Shown: in pieces, positions 32,295-44,195 of the stretch
Position numbering within the stretch: the stretch's first letter is position 1
Layout: each line of letters starts with the position of its first letter
Assembly (NCBI RefSeq): GCF_030272615.1
Contig: NC_081414.1
Span: 909,979,009 to 910,043,008, forward strand
Direction: 5' to 3'
DNA from: Cryptomeria japonica
Lineage: Eukaryota; Streptophyta; Pinopsida; Cupressales; Cupressaceae
DNA length: 64,000 nucleotides
Notes under the pieces: model-generated
Told to the model about the DNA's origin: nothing
Seen by the model: the letters and a program-made list of their open reading frames with translations, nothing else
The model's database searches: none
Position numbers and translations under genes: made by a program

Positions 32295-33412
32295 TGTTGG
32301 CAAGAGACATTGTTCCGGTGAAGATTGATGCATGAGAGATGTTTAGGAGTTGTCATTGATGGCAACTCAATTTAGAAATCATATCTGGTGCATGTAGATT
32401 TGATTTATCGGAAGTTGTATTATCATTTGGCATAAGTCTGGAAGGTGGAATACAGTAACCAACAGAGTATGAGTACAGTGTGCAGATCTTGATTTTGATT
32501 GCATAAATTTGATTGTAGTAATAGAGGCAGATGATTTGAGGTTCGAGACAACTTATTTTGTAATCCTGATATCTGGTGTTGATTCATGAGAAAGATTGAA
32601 GGTCCAGTATCCAATAATCCAAGAAGAGAAGAGCTATTTTGATGTAACGTGTGATCCAGAATCTTTGGGATGATTTCAATGATTGGTTTTGAGTTTGAGG
32701 AGATTGGGCCAACATATGTGAAGCTTTTTATCATCTTGTTTAGGTCTGCATATGGATTTATGGATAAATTGAGCCGACTTGTTGGTACATGTTTCATGTT
32801 GTGTTATGTGGTTTTTCGAAGCCAACATGGCAATTGATCTTTTTTGTTGATGCAGATATATAAGATCGACTTGTATGGTCATTTTGGTATTTTAGATGTA
32901 TGGTAGATATGTGAATATTGATATGTGATGAGAAAGTGAGCATTAGTATGTAGATTTGGTGCTTCGATATATGATTGTGCAGTAGAACAGGGAAGATTAG
33001 CAAAATAGATGAAGATAGTTAGATTGTGCTTAACCAAAACTGTTATTTGGCATTAGTAGATACTATTCTTCAGTTCAGACTCTATTGTAATAATTTTTAG
33101 GATAGTGAGTCCTCCAGGTTGTCACCCTCTTTTGTATTTGAGCAGTAAGCTCTAGGTAGTGTGCCTGAATGCAAGTGCATTCCCCTTTTTGTAATATTAT
33201 AATACTCCTAATCAAAGTATAATAATATTGTGGGTTCCACATAAAAAATTTGGTGTTATGGTTTCGTGGTTGATTAGTTTATTTTTCTACACTTTACTTT
33301 CATTATTATGCATCTAGTGATTTAAGAATTAGTTTAATAAACTTGTGAATTGTAGAACACTGATTCACGCCTCCCCCCCCCTCCCCCCTCTTAGTGTTCA
33401 TTGATTCCACTA
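32295..33412 (+). repeat. Element E 5' LTR
   Basis: 1118 bp. Differs from the 3' LTR by point changes and by loss of about 36 bp near 33235, exactly between two GGGTT copies that flank the extra sequence in the 3' LTR. C-rich tract at 33369-33388. Confidence 0.93.
32867..32874 (+). promoter_or_regulatory. TATA-like box in element E 5' LTR
   Basis: TATATAAG, also at 40671-40678 in the 3' LTR. Confidence 0.6.
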
Positions 33413-33430
33413 ATTGATATGAGAGCTTAG
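33413..33430 (+). other. Primer-binding site of element E
   Basis: ATTGATATGAGAGCTTAG beside the LTR; two or three changes from TTGGTATCAGAGC, the site pairing with initiator tRNA-Met in plant copia elements. Confidence 0.8.
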
Positions 33431-33435
33431 TTCCT

Positions 33436-34640
33436 ATGAAGAAGCCTAATAGCTTGATGAAGATTTGGAAGATTGAATCAATGAACTTTGGTTTGTAGAA
33501 GAAACTTACTATGGCACTTGAAGATCTTGATGCAGCAATGAAAGAAAAAAGTAGCCCGAGGAGAAGTTTGGAAGCAACTGAAAATTTCATTGAATATTTG
33601 AAAGAACAAGTGATGACATCCAGAGAAAAGAGAAAGGAACTAATGGATAAACTCAAGGAGAAAGAAGAACAAAGCATTGACAGTCAAGCCCTATGAGACA
33701 AGATAGATGAATGTGAGAAGTTTGCTAGAGAGAATGCAGTCCTGAAGAATGAGATGCAATCCATTGTGATGAAGCTCACAAAGGAGATTGAAAATGGGAA
33801 GAAGAATGAGGAAAATCCGACTCAGTCATTAAGGATAGATCTAAAGAATATTGTAGATTGAACTATGAGAATGATTAGTTGAGACTTGAATTGGTGCAAT
33901 CTAAGAATGATGGGAAAGAACTGGAGAGGCAGATCATAATTCTGAGAGATGAACTTTCCAATGTTAATGAGTACAAAGAAAAATTTAAAGCTAGCTCAGC
34001 CAGGCTAGATGAGATGCTATAAAGTCAAAGAAGTGGAAAAGACATGCTAGGACTTGGATATGAGAAAGGATAATCCTCTGATTCTTGATAAGTAAATCAT
34101 CAGAAGAACAAGAGACCTCTGATAAGACAACCTAATGCTTATAAATTCAATGGTAATGTTTTGTTGCAATAAATTCGATCATATGGCAAGTCAATGCAAA
34201 AATAGGATAATGAATAATGGTCCTACCTTTACCGGACAATGTTTCAAATGCAACAACTTTGGTTATAATTCAAACATGTGCAGAGAAGTGATGAATAATT
34301 TCCAAAATAAGAGATGATATGCTTGTGGAATGTTTAGACACATTTCTAACCAATGGAGGATGAGACCAAATTAGATGAATTTCAGGCCTATGCAAGGAAA
34401 TGTTGTTTGCTATGCATGCAACAAATCCGGTCACATTGCAAAATATTGCAGAAGCAAGAATGTGAGAAAGAATGCTCTGGTAGACAAGAACATATCAAAT
34501 GAAAAGGGCAAAGTGAAGGTTGAAGAGGTCAGAGAGTAGCATAAGAATATGTGGGTTAAGAACAAAGATTCAAATGCACAGAATGGCTCCACACCTAATT
34601 CCGGTGTTGGAACCTCATCTAGTAACTAAGGCATTTAGGC
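33436..34640 (+). pseudogene. Element E gag remnant: coiled coil and CCHC knuckles
   Basis: ATG at 33436 (MKKPNSLMKIWKIES). A charged coiled-coil segment (SLEATENFIEYLKEQVMTSR, KELMDKLKEKEEQ) follows, then more coil after a stop at 33694. At 34150-34450 are four knuckle-like motifs: CCNKFDHMASQC, CFKCNNFGYNSNMC, a decayed one (YACGMFRHISNQW, final Cys lost) and CYACNKSGHIAKYC. The usual copia Gag N-terminal domain is missing, so this is a shortened Gag. Ends with a Lys/Glu-rich tail near 34560. Multiple stops. Confidence 0.8.
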
Positions 34641-35012
34641 CTTAGGGGGAAGCTTTTCATGCAGATTTTTTAAACCCCCCTTCAAAGATCTGTAACTGGC
34701 TAAGAAAGGTTGCAGATGATTGATATTAGTTGTGCAGTTGATATCGGGAAGACTACATGGTGATCTGAGAATCTGGAAAGCCTTTAGGGTTGTACATTTA
34801 TTACAACTTAAAGTTAGGTTTTCGGTGAATAAAAAGGCATTCTATCATTCGTTCCTTACATTGAGATTGAAGAGAAAGAGTGGGAGAGTGAGTTGAACGA
34901 TATTAAGTAGCGAAAACAAAGCTTGAAGCCATTCGATAGTAATTCCTAGCATCTTGGTGAAATTGAAAAGGTATCTATCTTTGTTTGATGTTTTTCATAC
35001 CCTATTTTTGAA
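34641..35012 (+). other. Spacer between gag and the large ORF in element E
   Basis: No coding signal; resembles an untranslated leader for the ORF at 35013 (inference). Confidence 0.45.
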
Positions 35013-37644
35013 ATGGGGTCATCATCTAGTGTAGAAACTCCATAGGTAGTAGAAATCACTAAAAGGGCAAGGCTAGTATTCAAGAAACATCCATTCAAAT
35101 CACTCGAAGATGATCCAAAAGGAGCATTTTCTTCTGTGTCATATGGAGTACTGCACAATGAGGATATTAGGTCATACATTCATTGTAATATCGAAGATCC
35201 TTGGAATGCACACATGCTATAATTATACACCAAGTATCTGATGGATGGAATGGGGAATCTAAATCCTTAATTCAAATCATTGCAAGACAAGGGTTTTATC
35301 CAGTTTGTTCACTTTTTGATGTTCGATGAACCCTTATGGGTCAAGTATGTCTTGAGCTGAATCTATGATGAGTTTATATAGATAGATAGACCTTATAAAA
35401 TAACAAAGAAAGTCATTCAAGCGGTAACCTTTTTAAATGCAACCAGTGAGATCCCCAGTCTGAGATATGCCAAGAACACAACAATGATAGAGGTTACTAG
35501 ATCCCAACATGACAACCAATCGATGACAATAAGTTATATCATTGAAAATGATATGAGATTTGCTTCAATGGTGATAGGATATAAGGTGTACCAGTCCAGC
35601 AGACAAAATTCAATATCTGATACTACAATATATGCAGCCTATCAGATACTCAAGGAAGATAAGAGATATGATCTATTTGGAGTGCTTCTTAGTGAACTAA
35701 TGAGTAATATGAATAAGATTAAGTAAGATAAGAAGCATGTTTACAAGTTTGGTTCTTTGATTGTTTGTTTGGCACTTTAGTTTTTGAATGAAATCCCCAG
35801 AATAGGAAAAGTATAGTGGGCTTATGATAAACCTATGGCAGTCCAAATTAAAGAACATTTGCAAGGATTGGGTGATGTGGTAGCACAGAAAACTGCTTTG
35901 TGGGGTTACTTCAAATCATTTCAGGCAATGATACAAAGCAGATAGAGGATCCCAAAGCACATTATTGAAAAATATGAAGATACCATATGCTTTATGGTAG
36001 AAAAAGATCAATGCCATATGGAGGTAGCAGAACCAATAACCGTATGGATCATGCCCATGGGGTATGAAGTAGATGGAAACACTCTTGATGCATATTCTCA
36101 ACACCTGTTGAGTAAATTGGTAGATCAGAAAGAAGAAAAGTTTGGTACTGATAAGGAGAAAGATCTAGACCTACACAAGAAATTCACTGAGTCCAGAAGA
36201 AAGAGGAAGGTCAAAAAAGAAGTTGAAGAGCTTGCAGAACAAATGGGAATAACAAAAGTTGTTCAAAGGGATAGGGAACATAATATACTGAAAGAGGAGG
36301 ACATGGTAAAGCCTAAGAAGACAAAATTGTCTCCACTCTTCCCAAACCAATAAGGCCAAGGTAAACCAAGTCAGCACCTACCTCTAGTGCATAGAATCAT
36401 GTACCTCCACCCAAGCCACAAGCCAATTCAACTGGTGCAACAAAGAAAAGGAAGAAGGAAAAGCCACAAAGGGAATATGTTGCACCCACTACTAAAGATG
36501 TAGAGACAAAGTTTGATGAAGCAGTGCGAGAGGTGAAGAAGATAGCTACCTATGCTAGGGTAGTGAAGAAGCCTCAATCTAGTAGAGCCCAGCCGACCAA
36601 GAAGCCAAGGACTGAAGCTGAGCAATATGGTAGACCTAAATCAAGTAGAAAGTCAAAGTCTAAGCTTGATGAAGCTCTGAAATCTGGTAAAGTAGAAGGT
36701 ACTTATGATGTTGTACCGCCAATGACATTAAATGAAATAATTGATGAAGTGCTAAAGGAAGGTAATTTGAAGAATGTACCTATATTTAATGAAAAGTGTG
36801 ATGATAATGATCAGAGAGCTATAAAGGAAGTTGTTGTGCAGTATATGAATGTTTATAGCAAAGCCTTTATACAGCTATCATCTATGATTCCGAAGGGATT
36901 GTATGATATTTTGGATGCAAGGAGGCATATAGACCACTTAGAGGATGAAAGAATAAAAGAATATATATTAGTCAATTTGTCTTATATAGTTTCTAAAGTT
37001 GAAGTTGATAGATTTCTTAAGCTTGCAAAGGATAGATTCAGAAGTAAAAAGAGAGTTAATAAGATTATGCGCGAGAAAATAGATGAAGTTGTCAAAGAGA
37101 CCGGAGTAATTTGGAACAATTTTTGAAAGAGCACAAAGATGATGTAAATCTGGCACAAGATGACACCCAACCGAAAGAGAAGGCACATGATACCTCCATT
37201 CCAGAAGTGCATACAACAGTTTCTGATGTGCAGGAAGAATAGCCAACTAAGAAAGCCATTTTGGCAGGACACACAAATGAACAAAGCATAGTTGTAGATG
37301 ATACTGATACTACTAAGGTTGATAACTCGGGTGAAGCTGAACAAAATCCTTTGGTGATAGGTGTTGACTCTAAGAAAGCAGTTGAGGAGATTGGAAAAGT
37401 TGATGAAGGAAAGGAAGAGGTTGATGATAAAAATGAAGAAGAGACAAGTGTAGAGAATGCACAGAAGGAGAAAGGAGAAGAGAAGGGTGATCAGGCTCTG
37501 GTGATAGTGGAAAGAGACACTGACAAGGGAAAATAGATTGTCACTGACTCAAATGATTACACTCAAGGGCCAATAGATCTGAGCTCACTATCTCCTATTC
37601 AAGAATTAAAGCTTGCAAGTCTTGCACAAGCAAAAGCAAGTGAG
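35013..37644 (+). pseudogene. Element E large ORF of unknown family, N-terminal and middle part
   Basis: Starts MGSSSSVETP then a stop at 35043 (TAG). The frame continues to 36353 through several stops: KRARLVFKKHPFKSLEDDPK, SYGVLHNEDIRSYIHCNIED, YKITKKVIQAVTFLNATSEI, IYAAYQILKEDKRYDLFGVL, CHMEVAEPITVWIMPMGYEV. After frame changes near 36400 and 37105 it runs on with Lys/Ser-rich (KPRTEAEQYGRPKSSRKSKS), helical (VDRFLKLAKDRFRSKKRVNK) and acidic Glu-rich segments up to the solo LTR. No pol motif and no family I recognise. It takes the place of pol between gag and the 3' LTR. Confidence 0.7.
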
Positions 37645-39146
37645 TACTTTGATGAATAATGATGAACAGTAAGTACTCAATAGATACTGAGAGGCAGGGT
37701 GAATTAGTATAGACAAAAACTTCCCTAAACCACATTGACTACAAAGAATGCACTAACTAGTAAACAACATCACCGATCTAAATCAAGGTACTACCGGTAA
37801 AACACAGTGAGACTGTGAAACACATAAACCAGTAACACTTAGATCTTCACAAAACATAATAACTCATTTTCACTTCATCCATATGCTTAAAATCTAATAT
37901 TCCATTTCCACTTCACCCATATGCTTAAACAGGTAATTCATCAAAAATATAAAGACCACTAGATCAACATGCTTTACCACTTAACAGAAAACACTAAGAC
38001 ATCACATGAAAAAGCATCACACATAACGCACTGATTTTTCATGTGGAAACCCAACTGGGAAAAACCACGGTGGGGATGAATACCCACAAGTTGTTCTTGA
38101 ACTCTTCTGAAGTCCACTCTGTTAGGAGCCTCATCTAGTTAAGGACTTTACAATAGGTTCTGCTAGGAACCAATCCTACTAGGGATAACCCTGTTAAGGG
38201 ATGGCTAAATACTTGGTTAAAGGTTAGAACCCTGTTAAAGGTTACTTCGTAAGAGGATTTGAAGAACTCAATGAATTTGAGTCACCCTGTTAAAGGATTT
38301 ACAGAAAGCTTGTTAAAGCTACCCACTTAAGGGATTTTCCAACTGCTAAAATGGTTAGAAGTCAATAGGTAATACACTGATTTGATAACAACACTAAATG
38401 CCAAGGCAGATCCACTTAAGTTCCTTTTCCTCTACAATCACACTCTGCAAGTATCTACATACTTCTCTAGTCTGGAAAGAATCAAGTATCTCTTCACTTG
38501 GATACACACACACAACATTTGCCAACAACTTCATGATGCAAATCATCATTGACCTTATAGACAACAGATAGGTCGGAGGCATAAACCCTAAACCCTAAAC
38601 ATTTAGGTTATCAATACAGTCGGTCCAATCCTGACTATTCAATCACATTGCATAGTGTAAAATGATCTTGAACAAATCTCAAGACATTCTCCATCATTCA
38701 TTCTTTGCCACTTCTAGAAGCTGATAACCCATTACATGCTCTCCACCGTTTACTGGGACTTCGCACATTCCCAAGGTAGATAGGATCAATCTTCTTCATG
38801 CAAGATCCTCAAGAAAATCCTTCACATGCACAAGGCTGATGTGGCAACATGATTTGATCTTCATTACAATGCTAACCCATCATAGGATGTCATTGGTCGA
38901 ATCACACAGACTTGGAATGCATCAACGAAAAACCTCGATACAAACTTTCCATATACCAGTTCGCATACCGGTTCACTTTTTGCATATAACGGTTCATTCC
39001 ATCATACCAATTCACACTTCATCATACCGGTTTACTTGTATCATCATACCAGTTCACTTGCCAGGTTGCTTACTTCATTATACTGATTCATACTTCAGCA
39101 TATTGACATCAATGACAACATACAATATCATCATGTCATCACACTT
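37645..39146 (-). mobile_element. Solo LTR inside element E ORF
   Basis: Insert 37650-39141 (1492 bp), TGATGA at the left and TCATCA at the right end, flanked by TACTT (37645-37649) and CACTT (39142-39146). In reverse orientation it matches the layout of the solo LTR at 23461-24948: TTTTTCCC/GGGTTTCCA motif (38041-38075), degenerate GGTTAAAGG-type units (about 38130-38340). It contains AAACCCTAAACCCTAAA at 38583-38599. Confidence 0.78.
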
Positions 39147-39893
39147 CTGCACATATGCCAATAGACATACTCAAGTCTCACATCTCTAACAAAGAGTTGA
39201 TAACGTTGGCCATGGATGTTTTGGAGAAAAATTTTCCATCGTTCAAACCGAATACACTTGATACTCCCTCTGGTAAGCTTAGAAGCATGCTCAATGTAGT
39301 AGAATCTCATTTTGTGTGTTTGCAGAAAGCGGCAGATGCTAAAATTTTGACTCAGTTTAATGTTATGAGATTGAGGATAATTTTGAAGATGATTGACGGA
39401 GATAGGGAGAGTTTGATAACTACTATGAAGAATATACAAGATGCATTAGATGAAGGTGGTCAAATATATGTCATGTCTAATTTTTCCTTAACTTACTATT
39501 AACATTGACAAGAAAATAAAAGAGTGTGAAGGGAAGATAGCTAACATATCTCAATCTTATGCACCTCAATCAGTCCTAGTTAGCAATTTTGAAGCTCAAT
39601 TTATGGCTATACTTGATAAGATAAAGAGCTTAAATCAGGAAAAGGATAGAATTTTAGGCAGAGTGGGAGAAGTAAGAAGTCTTATCACTCTTCGGATAGA
39701 TACATTGATCAGCAGTAAGCAAGATGCAAAGAATTATCTGAACAAGAGTATTTCAGTAGATCAAAGAGGAGCAGAGATGTATGCCTATCTTCTCAGTGGT
39801 CTGATCAATATTTTGGAGAATTTGAAGAAGGGTTGGGATGATCACCTCTTGTCCCTAAAAACATTTTTTCATGATATCTTTAAATTTTTTTAA
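39147..39893 (+). pseudogene. Element E large ORF, C-terminal part
   Basis: Resumes after the solo LTR as MPIDILKSHISNKELITLAM, then KAADAKILTQFNVMRLRIIL. After a frame change near 39480 it continues NIDKKIKECEGKIANISQSY and LDKIKSLNQEKDRILGRVGE to the stop at 39893 (HDIFKFF). Predominantly helical and likely coiled coil. Same unrecognised protein as 35013-37644. Confidence 0.68.
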
Positions 39894-40107
39894 GTAACTA
39901 TATATATCCCTGTATAAAAAAATTGGTGGAATCCTATCTTTGGCATTGTTGTCAAAGGGGGAGAGAGCAAAGTGAAAATGGTGCAAATCCTTGGGGGGGC
40001 TTGTTGAGCTTGTCTAGAGTCTTGGAAATTTTTTAAGTTTTGAAGTTAAACCCTGAGTGTATAGTGTCATTTTTCACAGCGTTGCCATTAATGCCAAAGG
40101 GGGAGAT
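39894..40107 (+). other. Element E 3' untranslated region and polypurine tract
   Basis: Non-coding, ending in AAAGGGGGAGAT (40096-40107) directly before the 3' LTR. Confidence 0.8.
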
Positions 40108-41272
40108 TGTTGGCAAGAGACACTGTTCCAGTGAAGATTGATGTATGAGAGATGTTTAGGAGTTGTCATTGATGGCAACTCAGTTTAGAAATCATATCCG
40201 GTACATGTAGATTTGATTTACTGGAAGTTGTATTATCATTTGGCATAAGTCTGTGAGGTGGAATATAGTAACCGACAGAGTATGAGTACAGTGTGAAGAT
40301 CTTGATTTTGTTTGCATAACTTTGGTTGCGGTAATAGAGGAAGATGATTTGAGGTTCAAGTTATCTTATTCCATAATCTTGCTATCCAGTGTTGATTCAT
40401 GAGTGAGATTGAAGGTTCATTATCCGATAATCTAGGAAGAAAAGAGCTATTTTGATGTAACGTGTGATCCAGAATCTTTGGGATGATTTCAGTGATTGGT
40501 TTTGAGTTCGACAAGATTGGGCTGATCTATGTGAATCTTTTTATCATCTTGTTTAGGTCCACATATGGATTTGTGGACGGATTGATCCAACTTGTTGGTA
40601 CATGTTTCATATTGTGTGTTATGCATTTTTGGAAGCCAACATGGGAATTGATCTATTTTGTTGATGTGGATATATAAGATCGACTTGTATGATCATTTTG
40701 GTATTGTATATGTATGGTAGATGTGTAAATATTGATATGTGATGAGGAAATCAGCATTAGTATGCAAATTTGGTGCTTCGATATATGACTGTGTAGCGAA
40801 ACATGGCAAATAAGCAGAACAGAGGAAGATAGTTAGATTGTGCTTAACCGGAACTACTATTTGAAATTAGTATATTCTATTCTTCAATTCAAACACTATT
40901 GTAATTATTTGTAATCATTTTTAGGGCAGTCAGTCCTCCGAGTTGTAGCCCTATTTTATATTTGGGTAGTGAGCTCTAGGCAGTGTGTCTGAATGCAAGT
41001 GCATTCCCCTTTTTATAATATTATCATACTCCTAATCAAAGTATGATAATATTGTGGGTTCAAATCCCACCGTGTTTTTTCCATTTTTGGGTTTCCACAT
41101 AAAAATTTGGGTGTTATGGTTTTGTGGTTGATTGGCTCATGTTTTTGCACTTTACTTTCATTCTTATGCATCTGATGGTTTAAGAATAAGTTTAATAAAC
41201 TTGTGAATTGTAGAACACTAATTCACCCCCCCCCCCCCCAACCCCCACTCTCAGTGTTCATTGATTCCAACA
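40108..41272 (+). repeat. Element E 3' LTR
   Basis: 1165 bp, pair of 32295-33412. Retains the block AAATCCCACCGTGTTTTTTC then GGGTTTCCACAT (41054-41100) that the 5' LTR has lost. Poly-C run at 41226-41241. Confidence 0.94.
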
Positions 41273-42021
41273 CATAAAAGAAGACCCTTAAGTGTGCCAT
41301 TTTTTTGTTTTATTCTTTCAATTAATCATCTTCTCGAACATCCTAAGTGTGTCCTATTTTGACCTTCAAGGCTTATTTTTGCATATCTAGACATCTCCAA
41401 ATCTCATATCCTTCTGTAATTTGCATTTAAATCACAATATCTTGCTTCCTTGAAAATTTGGTAAAAATTTGGTCGGACCAAGTAGCTACCTACCTGGTCC
41501 CAACTCTTTCTCCTCAAATTTTGGGAGCCTGTTTTGACTGTATTCTACTGCTCAATTCCATAGATTTGTAAAATTTTATTGATTTTAGATCGCCCTAAGG
41601 TCAAAAATAAATATGAATTTCAACATTTCAATTTTCAATTAAAATTTTAAATTAAGTGGTTAATTACCTATACCCTAATTTTTAAATTAAATTGACTTCT
41701 TCAATATTTCAACATTCCAAAATTTCAAAATTTTAAAATTAAGAGGTTGGATTTGGACAGCCCTAATTTTAATTTTGATCTTCCCTCCTTTCAAATTTTT
41801 AAAATTAAGAGGTCATTTTCATCCCTAAATTTAAATTTAAATTTAAATTTCTATCTTCTAAGGGATAATTTAAAATCTAAATCAAAAGATTATTTTAAAA
41901 ATGCCCTAATTTTAAATTTTAAATTCCTAGGAGATTACATTATTACTCTTGATTCTTTGAATCATTTTTCCTAGAATTTTGCATTGTAAAATTTGAAATT
42001 CAAAATTCCCTCCCTTAGTGC
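41273..42021 (+). repeat. Element D leader, AT-rich repeat array, right part
   Basis: Starts with the right CATAA of E. Further units AATTAAGNGGTTAA/CCCTAATTTT at about 41640-41695, 41735-41775, 41800-41835 and 41890-41930, the last ones diverged. Ends at the gag start codon. No ORF conserved. Confidence 0.72.
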
Positions 42022-42495
42022 ATGGGTTTTACTACTATTAGTCCTACCTATAGTATCCCCATAAGGAGAAGTTATAGAATTAAGGTCACCCAAGGTTTAA
42101 ATACCGAGGAAATGCAGCCTAATTTAGCTAGTTTTTTTAATGAGGATATTGGTGGTTGTTCCAATCCTATAGATATTCCTGTTTATACTCTTGATAATTC
42201 TCATAATGAGGAGGAGTCACTAATCAGGGTATCTGTTGACCAATTGGCAAAGATGGACAATCAATTTCACAATCTTCAGCAATGGATGAGTCAAGAATAC
42301 CCGGAAAGAGAAGCTCTCCCATTGATTGAAAGATTAAAAAGAATTTTTTAACGTGATAAACATGGTGTTGATATCTTACGTGGTATTGCTCATATTTTTT
42401 ATTCTAATATCATGCCTATGAAGAGTTGTGTTTAAAAACCTAGGTTATACACAGCCTCCTAGTCATGTTAATCATTTTACTTTTTGACAACCCAT
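42022..42495 (+). pseudogene. Element D gag, N-terminal part
   Basis: ATG at 42022 opens 109 codons: MGFTTISPTYSIPIRRSYRI, later ESLIRVSVDQLAKMDNQFHN and QQWMSQEYPEREALPLIERL, aligned with C at 22113-22430. Stop at 42349, then degraded to the H insertion. The segment shows the gag start that C has lost. Confidence 0.85.
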
Positions 42496-42500
42496 ATGAC
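42496..42500. repeat. Target site duplication ATGAC, left copy (element H)
   Basis: ATGAC at 42496-42500 and again at 49641-49645, flanking the two H LTRs. Confidence 0.93.
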
Positions 42501-43769
42501 TATTAGATAGTTTAGATAACCAAAGGATAGTTGAGAGGGGGGATGAATCAGTTGTCACCAGATTATAGAACTTTAAGCATTTAAATCCTTATTACCAGAA
42601 CACATAAACTTAATACCAGAATACATAAACCAAATACTAGAATGACTGATAAAGCAATTAAACATAAACATAAATCATAGAACAGTTACCATCCATCCAT
42701 AACACATGACACCAATATTTGTATGTGGAAAACTTGGTAAAGGGAAAAACCACGGTGGGAAGCCTACCCATAGTCAGATAATACTTCTATAGCAAGTATG
42801 TGATTACAATATAAGGGGCCTGCACATGCAAGAAGGCCAACAACCTAGAGCGCACTGCTCATCATAAAAAGGAGCCTCACTGACTACATAAACATCGGAC
42901 TACAATCTACAAAGAAGAGTGAACTACAAGTATATCATCTCCTATGCTTGAGTACAGTTTTGGTTAAGCTCAATATCGGAGGCCTTACACCTCTCTTACA
43001 AATCCAATTCAATCACCTATGATCGACCAAACCTTTTGCATATCATTACAACATTATTTGCACATAGATCATCCCATAACATTTTCCTATCAACCCATAT
43101 GCCCATGATCTACAAAGAGATCTTACATCATATTTATACCAACCCAGGACCTAAACAATTAGGTTGGCCACCTAAAAGATAATAAAATAAATTCATAACA
43201 GAAACCCATAATCCAATGATCAACCAAGTCAGCTTAGGCCAAAAATAATGTAAATTAATCATTAAATCTTGTCGATAACACATCAAGAACATTCTTCAAC
43301 ATGTTACAGAAATTGGTCCATAACCTAGATAACACCAGACCCAAAATAGGTGGCCATAAACCAAATCCAATGCCACTGATGAATAGGAACATGAACAAGA
43401 TAACCAACAACATCCTGAAAGCCATCTAGAAGTTGCATCAACACCACTTATCATGTGTATCAAAAGATCTTCAACAAAGCTCTATCGGTAAAACCCTTAC
43501 CGATGACCAAAAGGCTTACTAGAAAAAATGATAGCTCCTGAGTTATCAAATCCTGAACCAAATCATCATAATACACATCTGAATAGCATGAATGATAGAT
43601 CCAAACCAGTTCCACAAACCAAAGCATACCAGATCCTACCAGATCAATAACATAATCAACCACTCTACTGGAACCAATTGCAAACCGGTAAACAACCAAA
43701 ACAATCGGTGTTGCCATCAATGACAAAACATCAATGCAACACATAATCAATTCCTCCAAATTGCCAACA
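42501..43769 (-). repeat. Element H 3' LTR
   Basis: 1269 bp; right end GCCAACA, left end TATTAG (TG mutated to TA). Pair of 48374-49640 with visible point differences. Confidence 0.93.
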
Positions 43770-44195
43770 ATCTCCCCCTTTGTCATTGATGGAAACACTA
43801 GATGTAAAACAAATATCCAAGTGCCAGGAAATGCCAAATGGGCCTCCCCCAATGGAAGACATCCAACAATCTCCCACAAAATGATATAGCAATGAAGTTT
43901 TGAACCAAACTCACTTATGATTGATATTATGTTAAGCTCTATTTTTCACATATATCTCTCCCCCTTTGACATCAATGCCAAAGATCTGGCATAAAACATC
44001 AAAGAAAAATCATAAATCCTTTGAAACATATAGCTGACTACTCCCCCTCAGCAGTAGCACCACCACATCAATCCAGAATGAGTAATAACTTTGATAATGC
44101 ATACTAGACTAATGCCAATCAACATCACTCAGGTCTCTACTGGAGGGGCAGAAACCCCCAATCTATCTCTGAAGTACTCAAATGATTCTTTAGGT
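43770..44195 (-). other. Element H polypurine tract and 3' untranslated region
   Basis: AAAGGGGGAGAT on the minus strand at 43770-43781 abuts the LTR. The rest is non-coding. Confidence 0.82.

Larger units (their letters stand above)
32295..41272 (+). mobile_element. Element E: copia-like LTR element with an unrecognised large ORF instead of pol
   Basis: Insertion of 8978 bp flanked by CATAA (32290-32294 and 41273-41277). LTRs 32295-33412 and 40108-41272 start TGTTGGC and end AACA. The primer site resembles the initiator tRNA-Met site and the polypurine tract is AAAGGGGGAGAT, both typical of Ty1/copia. Inside are a truncated gag with zinc knuckles (33436-34640) and a long ORF (35013-39893, interrupted by a solo LTR). 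No protease, integrase, RT or RNase H motif is found, so it is non-autonomous. Confidence 0.88.

Noticed and set aside
37645-39146. Part of the E ORF being an intron
   Set aside because: The segment has LTR ends, 5-bp flanking duplication with one change, and matches another solo LTR in layout; not splice-site bounded.
43460-43879. 139-codon ORF on the minus strand
   Set aside because: It lies within the H LTR and its edge, and the LTR partner (49331-49699) gives a different protein end; likely chance openness.
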